Source of the DNA: Cellulosimicrobium funkei
GTDB taxonomy: Bacteria > Actinomycetota > Actinomycetes > Actinomycetales > Cellulomonadaceae
DNA length: 64,000 nt
Direction: 5' to 3'
Assembly: GCF_004519295.1 (NCBI RefSeq)
Contig: NZ_SOZH01000001.1
Span: forward strand, 1 to 64,000
Shown here piece by piece: positions 1 through 7,558 of the stretch (position 1 is its first letter; every line of letters begins with the position of its first letter). The notes beneath the pieces were generated by a model, which did not search any database, had not been told where the DNA came from, and was given only the letters and a program-made list of their open reading frames with translations. The translations under genes and the position numbers were made by a program.

Positions 1-105
1 CGGGTCGTGATCACGCGTGAGGTCGTGCTGGACAACGTCAATCCCACGATCGTGCCGCGCACCACGACCGCGCGCGCCCGCACCCCGCGCGAGAAGTCCG
101 CCTGA
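1..105 (+). CDS. C-terminal end of an unidentified protein (partial)
   Basis: An open frame runs from the first base to a TGA at 103-105 and gives 34 residues ending in TPREKSA. The stretch TREVVLDNVNPTIVP, followed by a Thr/Arg-rich tail, resembles the last strand and tail of periplasmic-binding-fold proteins (LacI-type regulators or sugar-binding proteins). With so little sequence this is only a guess. The start lies outside the window. Confidence 0.5.
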   Translation, partial: RVVITREVVLDNVNPTIVPRTTTARARTPREKSA

Positions 106-189
106 CCCCGACGCCCGTCGACCGGACGACCGGGTGAATTCCGCTCGACCGGTGCCGGGGCGCTCACCACGCCCACCTAGCATGTGCCC

Positions 190-1194
190 ATGAGCACGCC
201 CGATGGTTCTCCGGCACCCGGTTGGTACGACGACGGCAGCGGGACCGGTGTCCAGCGGTACTGGGACGGATCGTCGTGGACGCAGCACACGATCCCGGCC
301 CCGCAGAACCAGCCGGCCGCTCCCGGTACCGGCTACGGCGCCCCCGGCGGGGACCCCTCGGCAGCAGCCTACGGAGCCGCCTACCCGGGCGCGACGACGG
401 CCACCGCCCGCACGGTCCACCCCCTCGGGTGGGTGGCGCTGGCCGCCGCGGTCGTCGGGTTCGTCTTCGCCTGCATCCCCGGCGCGCTGATCATCGGCTG
501 GGTGCTGCTCCCGATCGCCTTCATCCTGTCGATCATCGGGTTCTTCGTACAGGGTAAGAAGTGGCCGGTCGTCACGGCGCTCGTCCTGTCCGTCGTCGGG
601 ACGATCGTCGGGTTCATCGTCTTCTTCACCGTGGTGAGCGACTCGGTGGACGAGGCCTTCGGCGGCTCGGACGTCACCGTGACCACCCCGGACGCCGAGG
701 ACTCGGCGCCTGCCGAGGACGAGGGCGCGGCGGAGGGGACCGAGACGGACACGGAGCAGGAGGCGGCCTCCGAGCCGGGCAGCCGCGACAACCCGGTCCC
801 GCTCGGCAGCGTCATCAGCGGCGACGAGTTCGACGTCACCATCAACAGCGTGCAGCTCGACGCCACGGACGAGGTCATGGCGGCGAACACGTTCAACGAG
901 GCGCCCCCCGAGGGGTTCACCTACGCGGTCATCGATGCCACGATCACCTACACCGGCGCGGACTCCGGCTACGCCATGATGGTCGACATCGACTACGTCG
1001 CGAGCACCGGCGAGGTCCTGACCTCGTACGACACCGTCGCGGTCCCGCCGGAGCCTCAGCTCGGCCTCGACGAGCTCTACACGGGCGGCACCACCACGGG
1101 CAAGATGGCGATCGCCGTCCCGTCCGGGGACCCCGGGCTCCTGCGCGTGACGCCCGGCCTCTTCTCCGACGAAGTGTTCGTCACCCTCCAGTAG
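190..1194 (+). CDS. DUF2510 / DUF4352-type membrane protein
   Basis: A 334-residue protein. The N-terminus (about residues 8-35, APGWYDDGSGTG...RYWDG..W) is a DUF2510 domain, a short aromatic motif common in actinobacterial membrane proteins. A Pro/Gly/Ala-rich stretch follows, then three hydrophobic helices (about 80-148), a strongly acidic linker, and a C-terminal beta domain of the DUF4352 type beginning near SRDNPVPLG. The predicted topology leaves the C-terminal domain outside the cell; its ligand is unknown. An in-frame GTG sits six bases upstream of the chosen ATG and neither has a clear Shine-Dalgarno sequence. The last 14 bases overlap the end of the convergent amidohydrolase gene. 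Confidence 0.8.
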   Translation: MSTPDGSPAPGWYDDGSGTGVQRYWDGSSWTQHTIPAPQNQPAAPGTGYGAPGGDPSAAAYGAAYPGATTATARTVHPLGWVALAAAVVGFVFACIPGALIIGWVLLPIAFILSIIGFFVQGKKWPVVTALVLSVVGTIVGFIVFFTVVSDSVDEAFGGSDVTVTTPDAEDSAPAEDEGAAEGTETDTEQEAASEPGSRDNPVPLGSVISGDEFDVTINSVQLDATDEVMAANTFNEAPPEGFTYAVIDATITYTGADSGYAMMVDIDYVASTGEVLTSYDTVAVPPEPQLGLDELYTGGTTTGKMAIAVPSGDPGLLRVTPGLFSDEVFVTLQ

Positions 1195-2491
1195 GGCCAC
1201 CCTCCGCGGCGCGCAGCCAGTCGCGCGCCGCGGCGACGAGGAGCGCGACGCCCAGGTCGAGCGTCGGCTCGGGGACGGGCGCGAAGTACGGGGAGTGGTT
1301 CGGGGCGACGCCGTCGGGCAGGTTGCCCATGCCGGTCGCGGTGGACAGGTCGAACGCGGCGAAAAGCGCGGGGTCGAACCCGCCGAGGTTCCAGTAGACG
1401 AGCGGCACGCCGGCGGCCGTGGCGAGGTCGCCGACGTCCTCGGAGCCGGGCAGCGGCGGCAGCGACACGACCGCGGCCCGCCCGCCCGCGGCCTCGATGC
1501 GGTCGTGCTGCTCGTCGAGCGTGCGGGCGAGGACGGCCCGGGTGCGCTCGGTGGCAGCGGGGTCGTTGACCATGAGGTCGAACGTCGAGACCTCCTCGTA
1601 CTCCGGGGCCTGCGGCGCCCCGGACGCCGCGGCCTCGGCGTCGACGATGCGGTGGATCGCGTCGAGCACGCGACGGCGCACCTGCGGCGTGAAGGACCGG
1701 ACGTTGACGAGCAGCTCCGCCGACCCCGGGATGATGTTGGCCTGCGTCCCGGCGCGCAGGGCCCCGACGGTCACGACCGCGGACTCCCGCGCCCCCACCT
1801 CCCGCGACACCACGCCCTGGAGCCGCATGACCGTCGCGGCCGCCATGACGACGGGGTCGACGGTCGACTCGGGACTGGAGCCGTGGCCGCCCTTGCCGTG
1901 CAGGGTGACGCGGAACGAGTCGGTCGCGGCCATCGCCGGCCCGGCCGTGAGGTTGACGACGCCCACGGGCAGGGGCATGACGTGCTGCCCCAGGACGACG
2001 TCGGGACGTCCGCCGGTCCGGTCGAACAGGCCGTCCGCGACCATCGCCCGCGCTCCCCCGCCGACCTCCTCGGCGGGCTGGAAGACGACGACGAGCGTGC
2101 CCGACCACGTGTCGCGGTGCGCGGCGAGCTCGGCCGCGGCGCCGAGCAGGCACGTCACGTGCACGTCGTGGCCGCACGCGTGCATGGTGCCGGACTCGTG
2201 GCCGTCGGGCGTGGTCGCGGTGTCCGTGGAGGCGTAGGGCAGGCCGGTGAGCTCGGTGACGGGGAGCCCGTCCATGTCGGCGCGCAGCAGGACGCGCGGT
2301 CCGTCGCCGTTCGCGAGGACGCCCGCGACGCCGGTCCCGCCGATCCCCTCGTGCACGTCGTACCCCCAGCCGCGCAGCCGCTCGGCGACGATCCCGGCGG
2401 TCCGGTGCTCGGCGAACGCGAGCTCGGGGTGCCGGTGGAGGTCGGTGTAGACGTCGGTGAGCTCGGCGGTGGTCATCGGGGTCGCGGTCAT
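1181..2491 (-). CDS. M20 family amidohydrolase / peptidase
   Basis: A 436-residue cytoplasmic metal-dependent hydrolase of the M20D amidohydrolase type, whose members remove acyl groups from amino acids (hippurate, N-acetyl-amino acids, IAA conjugates). Metal-binding motifs are in the expected order: LHRHPEL near residue 22, RADMDGLPV near 75, and HACGHDVHV near 110. A dimerisation lid domain occupies the middle. The start ATG (MTATPMTTAEL) is the first plausible one; an in-frame ATG five codons later is an alternative. The natural substrate cannot be read from sequence. Its stop lies inside the 3' end of the convergent DUF2510 gene. Confidence 0.9.
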   Translation of the reverse strand: MTATPMTTAELTDVYTDLHRHPELAFAEHRTAGIVAERLRGWGYDVHEGIGGTGVAGVLANGDGPRVLLRADMDGLPVTELTGLPYASTDTATTPDGHESGTMHACGHDVHVTCLLGAAAELAAHRDTWSGTLVVVFQPAEEVGGGARAMVADGLFDRTGGRPDVVLGQHVMPLPVGVVNLTAGPAMAATDSFRVTLHGKGGHGSSPESTVDPVVMAAATVMRLQGVVSREVGARESAVVTVGALRAGTQANIIPGSAELLVNVRSFTPQVRRRVLDAIHRIVDAEAAASGAPQAPEYEEVSTFDLMVNDPAATERTRAVLARTLDEQHDRIEAAGGRAAVVSLPPLPGSEDVGDLATAAGVPLVYWNLGGFDPALFAAFDLSTATGMGNLPDGVAPNHSPYFAPVPEPTLDLGVALLVAAARDWLRAAEGGPTGG

Positions 2492-2535
2492 GCACGCATG
2501 ATCCCGCGCCCGGCGACGGGCGGCGACCGCGCGCG

Positions 2536-2958
2536 TCAGCCCACGAAGAGGCACAACGGGTGACCCGACGGGTCGGCGTAGACGCGCAGCGGCTCGTCCG
2601 GGTCGTCGGACCGGTCGAGCAGCAGCCGCGCCCCGAGCGCGAGGGCGCGGTCGTGCTGCCGGTCGAGCTCCGCGACGTCGGGCACGGTGCAGTCGAGGTG
2701 CAGCTGCTGGGGCACGCCGTCGTCGGGCCACGTCGAGGGCGGGAGCGTCCCCACCTGCTGGAACGCGAGCTGGACCCCGCCCGGTGCGGCGCGCAGCACG
2801 AGCCAGTCCGCGCCGTCGGGGTCGGGCTCGCCCGCGGCGGGCGGCTCGTCGCCCGCGCGGTACTCGAGCCCGAACAGGCCGCGGTAGAACTCCGCGAGCG
2901 CGCGGGCGTCGGTCGTGTCGAGCACGACCTGGGCGATCCGGGGGAACGTGCCGGCCAC
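2536..2958 (-). CDS. VOC (glyoxalase/bleomycin-resistance fold) protein
   Basis: A 140-residue protein made of two beta-alpha-beta-beta-beta VOC modules. Module 1 holds IAQVVLDTTDARALAEFY and module 2 holds QLHLDCTVPDVAELD, ending in the typical YADPSGHPLCLFVG. The family includes metal-dependent lyases, dioxygenases and resistance proteins; nothing here fixes the substrate. The GTG start is supported by GGAGG eight bases upstream, whereas the longer open frame has no plausible start signal. It lies 44 bp downstream of where the amidohydrolase begins on the same strand, so the two may be co-transcribed. Confidence 0.85.
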   Translation of the reverse strand: MAGTFPRIAQVVLDTTDARALAEFYRGLFGLEYRAGDEPPAAGEPDPDGADWLVLRAAPGGVQLAFQQVGTLPPSTWPDDGVPQQLHLDCTVPDVAELDRQHDRALALGARLLLDRSDDPDEPLRVYADPSGHPLCLFVG

Positions 2959-3072
2959 GGTGACCACCTCCGCACGCCACCGTCGCGCCGCGCCCGCGCG
3001 CTCGCAAGCAGGTGCGGTCGCGGCACGCGAGGATGGGACCGGACGACGGCACACCACCCACCGGGAGACGAC

Positions 3073-3456
3073 GTGACGGACCAGGACGGGCGCCTCGCGC
3101 GGCACGTCGCGGAGGCGGCCGACGCGTGGCTGCGCGACCCGCTCGACGCGGGGGTGTACCGGCGCCTCGTCGACGCGACGCTCGCCTGGCGGGCCGGCGG
3201 GGGCCGCGTGGTGCAGGGGCTCCCGGAGCCGGGTGCCGTGCCCGGCGCCCCGGCGGGGGTCGAGCCGACGGCGCCACCTCGCCCGGCCGTGGGCACCCCG
3301 GACGACGACGAGCGCTACCTGCGGCCCGACCGCGCCCCGCGGGCCGTGGGCAACACGCTCGCCGACGTGGCGAGCCTGCTCCGGGCGCGCGCCGGCGCGG
3401 CGGACGCGGGGGACGCGGCGGACACGGCGGACACGGCGGACGACGAGCGCTCCTGA
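3073..3456 (+). CDS. hypothetical protein, 127 aa
   Basis: No family recognised. A GGGAGA sequence four bases before the GTG start supports expression, and the frame shows normal high-GC third positions. The first 45 residues look helical and charged (RLARHVAEAADAWLRDP), the middle is Pro/Gly rich, and a second helical segment holds VGNTLADVASLLRARAG. The C-terminus is a run of short repeats (AADAGDAADTADTADD) encoded by near-perfect 9-bp DNA repeats, so its length is probably variable between strains. It converges on the hydrolase gene at 3509. Confidence 0.65.
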   Translation: MTDQDGRLARHVAEAADAWLRDPLDAGVYRRLVDATLAWRAGGGRVVQGLPEPGAVPGAPAGVEPTAPPRPAVGTPDDDERYLRPDRAPRAVGNTLADVASLLRARAGAADAGDAADTADTADDERS

Positions 3457-3508
3457 CAGCCGTCGGCCGCCGTCCGCCCGCGCCACGGCACACGGCGACG
3501 CCGACGCG

Positions 3509-5335
3509 TCAGCCGGTGGCGCAGGTCGGCGTCGGCGGCTCGCCCGCGAGCCGCGCCTCGGTCCAGCGCACGAGGTCGGGGGCGAGCGGCGAGTCCGCCT
3601 GAACGAGGCCGACGTGGTCCCGCCCCTCGTACGTGCGGTAGTCGACCGGCTGCCCGGCCGCGCACCGCTCCCCCACGTACGCGTCCTGCGTGCTCGGGAG
3701 GACCAGCGGGTCCGACGCCCCCTGCGCGACGAGCAGCGGCGCCTCGACCGCCCCCGTCGGCACGTTCTCGGCGAGCCGCTCCCCCAGGGCGCCGTCCGTG
3801 GGGTCGGTCGTCCACAGCGGCTGGTCCATGGACAGCGCCTCGGCGACGGAGACGAGCGCGCCCGGCTCGGACAGGCAGCGGGACGCCATCTCGTGCACGA
3901 CGAGGCGCGCCCCCGGGCGCACGGCCTCGATCGCGTCCGCGTCGGGGTAGGCCGCGTCGTACGCCGCCACGACGTACGACGCGAACACGCTCCCCCCGGG
4001 CACGTTCTCCAGGTGGGACACCATGGCCGTGAGGTCGCTCGCGGGAGCGAGCGCGGCGACGCCCGCGAGCGGCACGTCGGGGGCGTACACGGGCGCGACG
4101 GCGCCCGTCCACAGGGCGGCGTGCCCGCCCTGCGAGTGGCCCCACACGACGGTCTGCTCGCCGAGCGTCGCATCGCCGAGGGCGCGGGCGGCGCGCACCG
4201 CGTCGAGCACGGAGCGGGCCTCGCCCTGGCCGACGAGGTACGGGTGCGGTCCCGGCGTGCCGAGCCCGGCGTAGTCGGTCGCGACGAGGGCCCAGCCGCG
4301 CGCGAGCACGTCGTCGAGCAGGAAGAACGCGCCGGACTCGAACGGCTCGTCGAGCACCGACGGCGCGCACCCGCGCGCGAAGCCGGTGGTGCCGTGCGCC
4401 CACGCGACGACGGGCGGCGGCGCTCCGCCGTCCGTCCCGACGCCGTCGGGCACGACGACGAGGCCGCTCGCGACGGTGGGCTCCCCCTCGTCGAGCGTCG
4501 TCGTGTAGAGGATGCGCCAGGCCGTCGCCCCGTCCGGGATCTGCCGCGTGAAGGGCTCGGCCCGCAGCAGGCTCCCGGGCGCGTCCGGGGGCGCGTCGGG
4601 CGCGTCGTAGAACGCGTCGGCGTGCGGCGCGGCGCGCTGCACGGCGACGCTCACGCCCGTGAGCCCCGCGGCCGCGACGAACGCGAGCACGGCCCCGACG
4701 AGCGCGGCCGGGCCGCGGCGCGCCGACCGGGACCGGCGCGACGACGCCGCGACGGGGTCGGGCGGACGGCGCGCGGCGCGCGCACGGCGCAGCCCGGCGA
4801 CCAGCAGCCGCACGCCGAGCAGCACGAGGCGCACCCCCAGCACCACGGCGACGACGAGCACGGTCACGTCCGGCCAGACGAGCGCGAGCGCGCCGAGCAG
4901 CACGGACGCCGCGCCCACCGCCACGCGGGCCCAGCGGTCCGTGCCGGACGACCGGACGCCGTCGACCACGTCGAGGACCCCGGCGACGACCAGGCCGACG
5001 CCCACGAGCAGCGCGACGACCCCGATCGTCGGCGCGGGCCACACGAGCACGGCGACCGCGAGGGCGAGGAACAGCAGCCCGCGCACGACGCGCAGGGCGC
5101 GGGGGCCGCGCGCGTCCGGGGGCGCGCCGCCGTCGCCGACGAGCTCGGCGACGCCGAGGACGGCGAACGCCGCGACGACCGCGACGACGAGGACCGCGAG
5201 CGAGGCGAACGGCCGCAGCACGACGGCGGCGCCGAGCGCGGTCGCGGCGGCGCCGAGCACGACGGCGGCCCAGGGCGGCAGGCGGTCCCCGAGGTCGCGC
5301 AGCGCGCGGCGCGCCCGGGCGGTGGTTCGGCTCAC
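3509..5335 (-). CDS. DUF308-like membrane domain fused to alpha/beta hydrolase (secretory-lipase type)
   Basis: A 608-residue fusion. The first 210 residues form about six hydrophobic helices in paired HdeD/DUF308-like repeats. After an Arg-rich loop and one more helix (PAALVGAVLAFVAAAGLTG) comes an alpha/beta hydrolase resembling secreted lipase/prolyl-peptidase proteins. It has the nucleophile elbow GHSQGG, an acid in GASDPLVLP and a histidine in EGRDHVG. The catalytic domain should face outwards, tethered to the membrane. GTG (VSRTTARAR) is chosen because the protein upstream of it in the open frame is low-complexity Arg/Ala. A tethered extracellular esterase is a reasonable but unproved role. 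Confidence 0.8.
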   Translation of the reverse strand: MSRTTARARRALRDLGDRLPPWAAVVLGAAATALGAAVVLRPFASLAVLVVAVVAAFAVLGVAELVGDGGAPPDARGPRALRVVRGLLFLALAVAVLVWPAPTIGVVALLVGVGLVVAGVLDVVDGVRSSGTDRWARVAVGAASVLLGALALVWPDVTVLVVAVVLGVRLVLLGVRLLVAGLRRARAARRPPDPVAASSRRSRSARRGPAALVGAVLAFVAAAGLTGVSVAVQRAAPHADAFYDAPDAPPDAPGSLLRAEPFTRQIPDGATAWRILYTTTLDEGEPTVASGLVVVPDGVGTDGGAPPPVVAWAHGTTGFARGCAPSVLDEPFESGAFFLLDDVLARGWALVATDYAGLGTPGPHPYLVGQGEARSVLDAVRAARALGDATLGEQTVVWGHSQGGHAALWTGAVAPVYAPDVPLAGVAALAPASDLTAMVSHLENVPGGSVFASYVVAAYDAAYPDADAIEAVRPGARLVVHEMASRCLSEPGALVSVAEALSMDQPLWTTDPTDGALGERLAENVPTGAVEAPLLVAQGASDPLVLPSTQDAYVGERCAAGQPVDYRTYEGRDHVGLVQADSPLAPDLVRWTEARLAGEPPTPTCATG

Positions 5336-5406
5336 GTCGCGACCGTAGCCACGCGTCCCGCAGGGCGCGCGCGGAGCGCGTGGCGCAGGCCGGGAGGGGT
5401 CGGCGG

Positions 5407-5835
5407 TCAGACCGCCTCGGGCGCCACCTGGCGCGCGACCTCCTCGACGATGCGCACGTCGGCGTCGAGCCACGGCACGTCGAGCCAGCGCCCGGCGTCG
5501 AGCCAGGTCAGCTCGTCGTGCTCGACGAGCGGCTGGGGCTCTCCCGCGGTGACCCGCGCGAACCACAGGCGCATCACGTGGCGGTCGGTGATGATCCAGG
5601 CCCCGTGGTCGGGGCCCACGATCTCGTCACCGAGCTCCACGGCCACGCCGAGCTCCTCGCGGAGCTCGCGGTGCAGCGCCTCCGTCGGGGTCTCGCCGGG
5701 GTCGACCTTGCCCCCGGGGAACTCCCAGCGGCCCGCGAGGTGCGACGGACGGGACCGGCGCGCGCTGAGCAGGAGCCGCGGGGCGACGAGATCGTCGACG
5801 ATCGCCGCGGCCACCACCAGTCTGCGCAGAGTCAT
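5407..5835 (-). CDS. Nudix hydrolase, MutT-like
   Basis: A 142-residue cytoplasmic Nudix enzyme. The complete Nudix box runs from residue 42 to 64 ([14 protein letters not shown] then RELREELGV) and supplies the Mg-binding glutamates. WEFPGGK directly before it is typical of MutT/8-oxo-dGTPase-like and CTP-pyrophosphohydrolase members, so sanitation of oxidised nucleotides is the likely job. The ATG start lies just after a plausible promoter-sized gap. Substrate preference among (d)NTPs is not decidable from sequence. Confidence 0.9.
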   Translation of the reverse strand: MTLRRLVVAAAIVDDLVAPRLLLSARRSRPSHLAGRWEFPGGKVDPGETPTEALHRELREELGVAVELGDEIVGPDHGAWIITDRHVMRLWFARVTAGEPQPLVEHDELTWLDAGRWLDVPWLDADVRIVEEVARQVAPEAV

Positions 5836-5914
5836 ACGCGGAGTGTCGCACGGCGTCGTGACGTGCGGGTGACGCGACCGCGACCGCGGCCTGCGAGGGC
5901 CGCGGGCCCGTTCG

Positions 5915-6169
5915 TCAGCGCAGGCCGGCCGCCCGGGCCCAGGCCACGGCCTCGGCACGGGTCGAGACGCCGAGCTTGCGGTAGAGGCTGCGGACCTGCG
6001 ACTTGACCGTGTTGCGCGTGACGAAGAGCTTGGTGGCGATCTGCTCGAGCGTGACGTCCTCAGACAGGTTCGACAGGACGACCCGCTCCCGGCGGGTCAG
6101 CGGAGCGATCGGCGTGGCGATCCGCTCCGACGGGGCCGCCACGGGGCGGACCAGCTCGATGGTGCTCAT
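5915..6169 (-). CDS. single-domain LuxR-type (GerE-like) DNA-binding protein
   Basis: An 84-residue protein consisting almost entirely of a LuxR C-terminal [23 protein letters not shown], then [25 protein letters not shown]. There is no receiver or ligand domain. GGAGG five bases before ATG (MSTIELVRP) fixes the start; an in-frame GTG nine codons upstream lacks one. Such solo HTH proteins act as transcription regulators controlled by abundance or partners. The Hpt and response-regulator genes upstream on the same strand suggest it belongs to the same signalling block. Its DNA target is unknown. Confidence 0.85.
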   Translation of the reverse strand: MSTIELVRPVAAPSERIATPIAPLTRRERVVLSNLSEDVTLEQIATKLFVTRNTVKSQVRSLYRKLGVSTRAEAVAWARAAGLR

Positions 6170-6339
6170 GTTCTCCTCCAGATGCTCTCCGGTCACGTCA
6201 TCCCCACGTGGCGAGTTCCGGTTGGTGCTACTTGAAGGGATGGGACGGGAGTCGTTTCATGACGCGACTTCTCGCGACGAGTTTCAGGACGTTCGTCCAG
6301 ACCCGGACGAACCCGCCGCCGGAGCGGCGTCGGTGCAGG

Positions 6340-6633
6340 TCAGACGAGGTGCTGGTACGAGAGCAGCAGCAGCGCCACCGCGGTGTAGTCCTCGACGGAA
6401 CCCGTCGAACGGGTCACGACGCTCACGCTCATCTGCTCGACCGTCGGGAGCATTCCCTGGGCGAGGTCCTCCTGCAGCGTGCGCTCGACGGTGTCGCTCA
6501 GCGCTGCCATGGCGGCGTCGATGCTCGCCTGCGGTCCCGACGTGAGGTAGGTCGGCGTCGGGACGCGGGGCCCGTGGCTCGCACGGGTCTCGCGTCGGGT
6601 CGGGCTGTCGGGCGACGTCACGGTGTCGATCAT
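6340..6633 (-). CDS. small hypothetical protein, 97 aa
   Basis: No family recognised. The ATG (MIDTVTSPDS) follows a strong GGGGGG-type ribosome binding site six bases upstream. The N-terminal 35 residues are polar and Pro/Arg rich. The rest looks like two amphipathic helices (IDAAMAALSDTVERTLQED and YTAVALLLLSYQHLV) around a short beta stretch (VEQMSVSVV). It lies between the solo LuxR gene and the Hpt gene on the same strand, so a regulatory or partner role in that signalling block is possible but is inference only. Confidence 0.65.
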   Translation of the reverse strand: MIDTVTSPDSPTRRETRASHGPRVPTPTYLTSGPQASIDAAMAALSDTVERTLQEDLAQGMLPTVEQMSVSVVTRSTGSVEDYTAVALLLLSYQHLV

Positions 6634-6742
6634 GGGAGTACCCCCCTGCCAGTCCGGGGGACCGTCCCCTCGGCACCCACCACCCTGGTGCGCGGTCCTC
6701 GGGGGAATCCCACGTCCGCCGCAGGAGAACCTCAAGATTTGC

Positions 6743-7096
6743 TCAAGACTCGGGGTTCGTGGCCTCCCGGGCGCCGTCGGTCAGGGCGCGCAGGCGCTGG
6801 AGACGTGCCGGCACCGCGGCGAGGTCGCCCCCGCGGAGCGCCGCCTCCAGCGCGCGCGCGGCCGCGGTCGTGTCGTCGTCGCCGAACGTCCCGGCGGACC
6901 CGGCGACGGCGTGGCACAGCGCCGCAGCCTCCAGGACGGCCTCGGCCGAGGGCTCCTCCGCGCCGTCCGCCCCGGGCCCCAGGAGGCGGGCGGCCTCCTC
7001 GACGCGGGCCGCGTTCCGGGCGCGCGCCCGCTGCCGCAGCACGACGAGCGCGGCGTCGAGCCGGTCCTCCGCACGGCCGTCGGGCCCGGCCGTCAC
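6743..7096 (-). CDS. Hpt-domain phosphotransfer protein
   Basis: A 117-residue all-helical protein with the Hpt signature CHAVAGSAGTFG, placing the phospho-accepting histidine at about residue 62. Hpt proteins relay phosphate between receiver domains. The GTG start overlaps the stop of the upstream response-regulator gene as GTGA, so the two are translationally coupled. A longer frame would start at another GTG three codons earlier. With the hybrid kinase transcribed divergently at 7559, this Hpt could complete a His-Asp-His-Asp relay. The pairing is inference from location. Confidence 0.8.
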   Translation of the reverse strand: MTAGPDGRAEDRLDAALVVLRQRARARNAARVEEAARLLGPGADGAEEPSAEAVLEAAALCHAVAGSAGTFGDDDTTAAARALEAALRGGDLAAVPARLQRLRALTDGAREATNPES

Positions 7097-7488
7097 GGCT
7101 CCCACCCGAGGAGCGCGCCCAGCCGGGCCGCGAGGTCGAGAGCGTCGAACGGCTTCGTGATGACGCCGGCCGCGCCCAGGCCGTCGAGGCGCGAGATCTC
7201 CCCCGCGCCGACCTTGGCGGTGAGGAAGACGACCGGCACGTCACGCAGCGCGGGGCGCGTCCGCAGGCGCGCGAGCACGGTGGGCCCGTCCACGACGGGC
7301 ATCATCACGTCGAGCACGATCGCGTCGGGCCGCACGCGCTCGGCGAGCGCCGCGCCCTCGTCCCCGTCGGCGGCGACGTGCACTTCGTAGCCGCCCACCA
7401 CGTCGAGCGCGAGCTCGACGACCTCGCGGATCGACGGGTCGTCGTCGATGACGACCACGCGCCGCCTGGTCTGCCCTTCCGCGTCCAT
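7093..7488 (-). CDS. single-domain response regulator (receiver)
   Basis: A 131-residue stand-alone receiver. The acidic pocket VVVIDDDPS lies at residues 11-19, the phosphorylatable Asp is D60 in VLDVMMP, a switch Thr sits in FLTAK, and the conserved Lys is in TKP. There is no output domain, so it probably passes phosphate on or acts through protein contacts. Its stop overlaps the Hpt start. It is divergent from the hybrid histidine kinase with about 70 bp between them, an arrangement suggesting a shared regulatory region. Confidence 0.9.
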   Translation of the reverse strand: MDAEGQTRRRVVVIDDDPSIREVVELALDVVGGYEVHVAADGDEGAALAERVRPDAIVLDVMMPVVDGPTVLARLRTRPALRDVPVVFLTAKVGAGEISRLDGLGAAGVITKPFDALDLAARLGALLGWEP

Positions 7489-7558
7489 CGTCCCGACGCT
7501 AGCCGAGAAGCCCGTGCCCGGCAGCGCGCGCCCACGGGCGGTCCCCTACGCTCGACGC

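Noticed and set aside
1077-3296. Very long minus-strand open frame across the amidohydrolase region
   Set aside because: Its translation is Arg/Pro/Ala-rich without motifs; the M20 enzyme in another frame of the same strand explains the DNA.
3233-5872. 879-codon plus-strand open frame
   Set aside because: It is antisense to the DUF308-hydrolase gene, with low-complexity Arg/Asp composition and no ribosome site.
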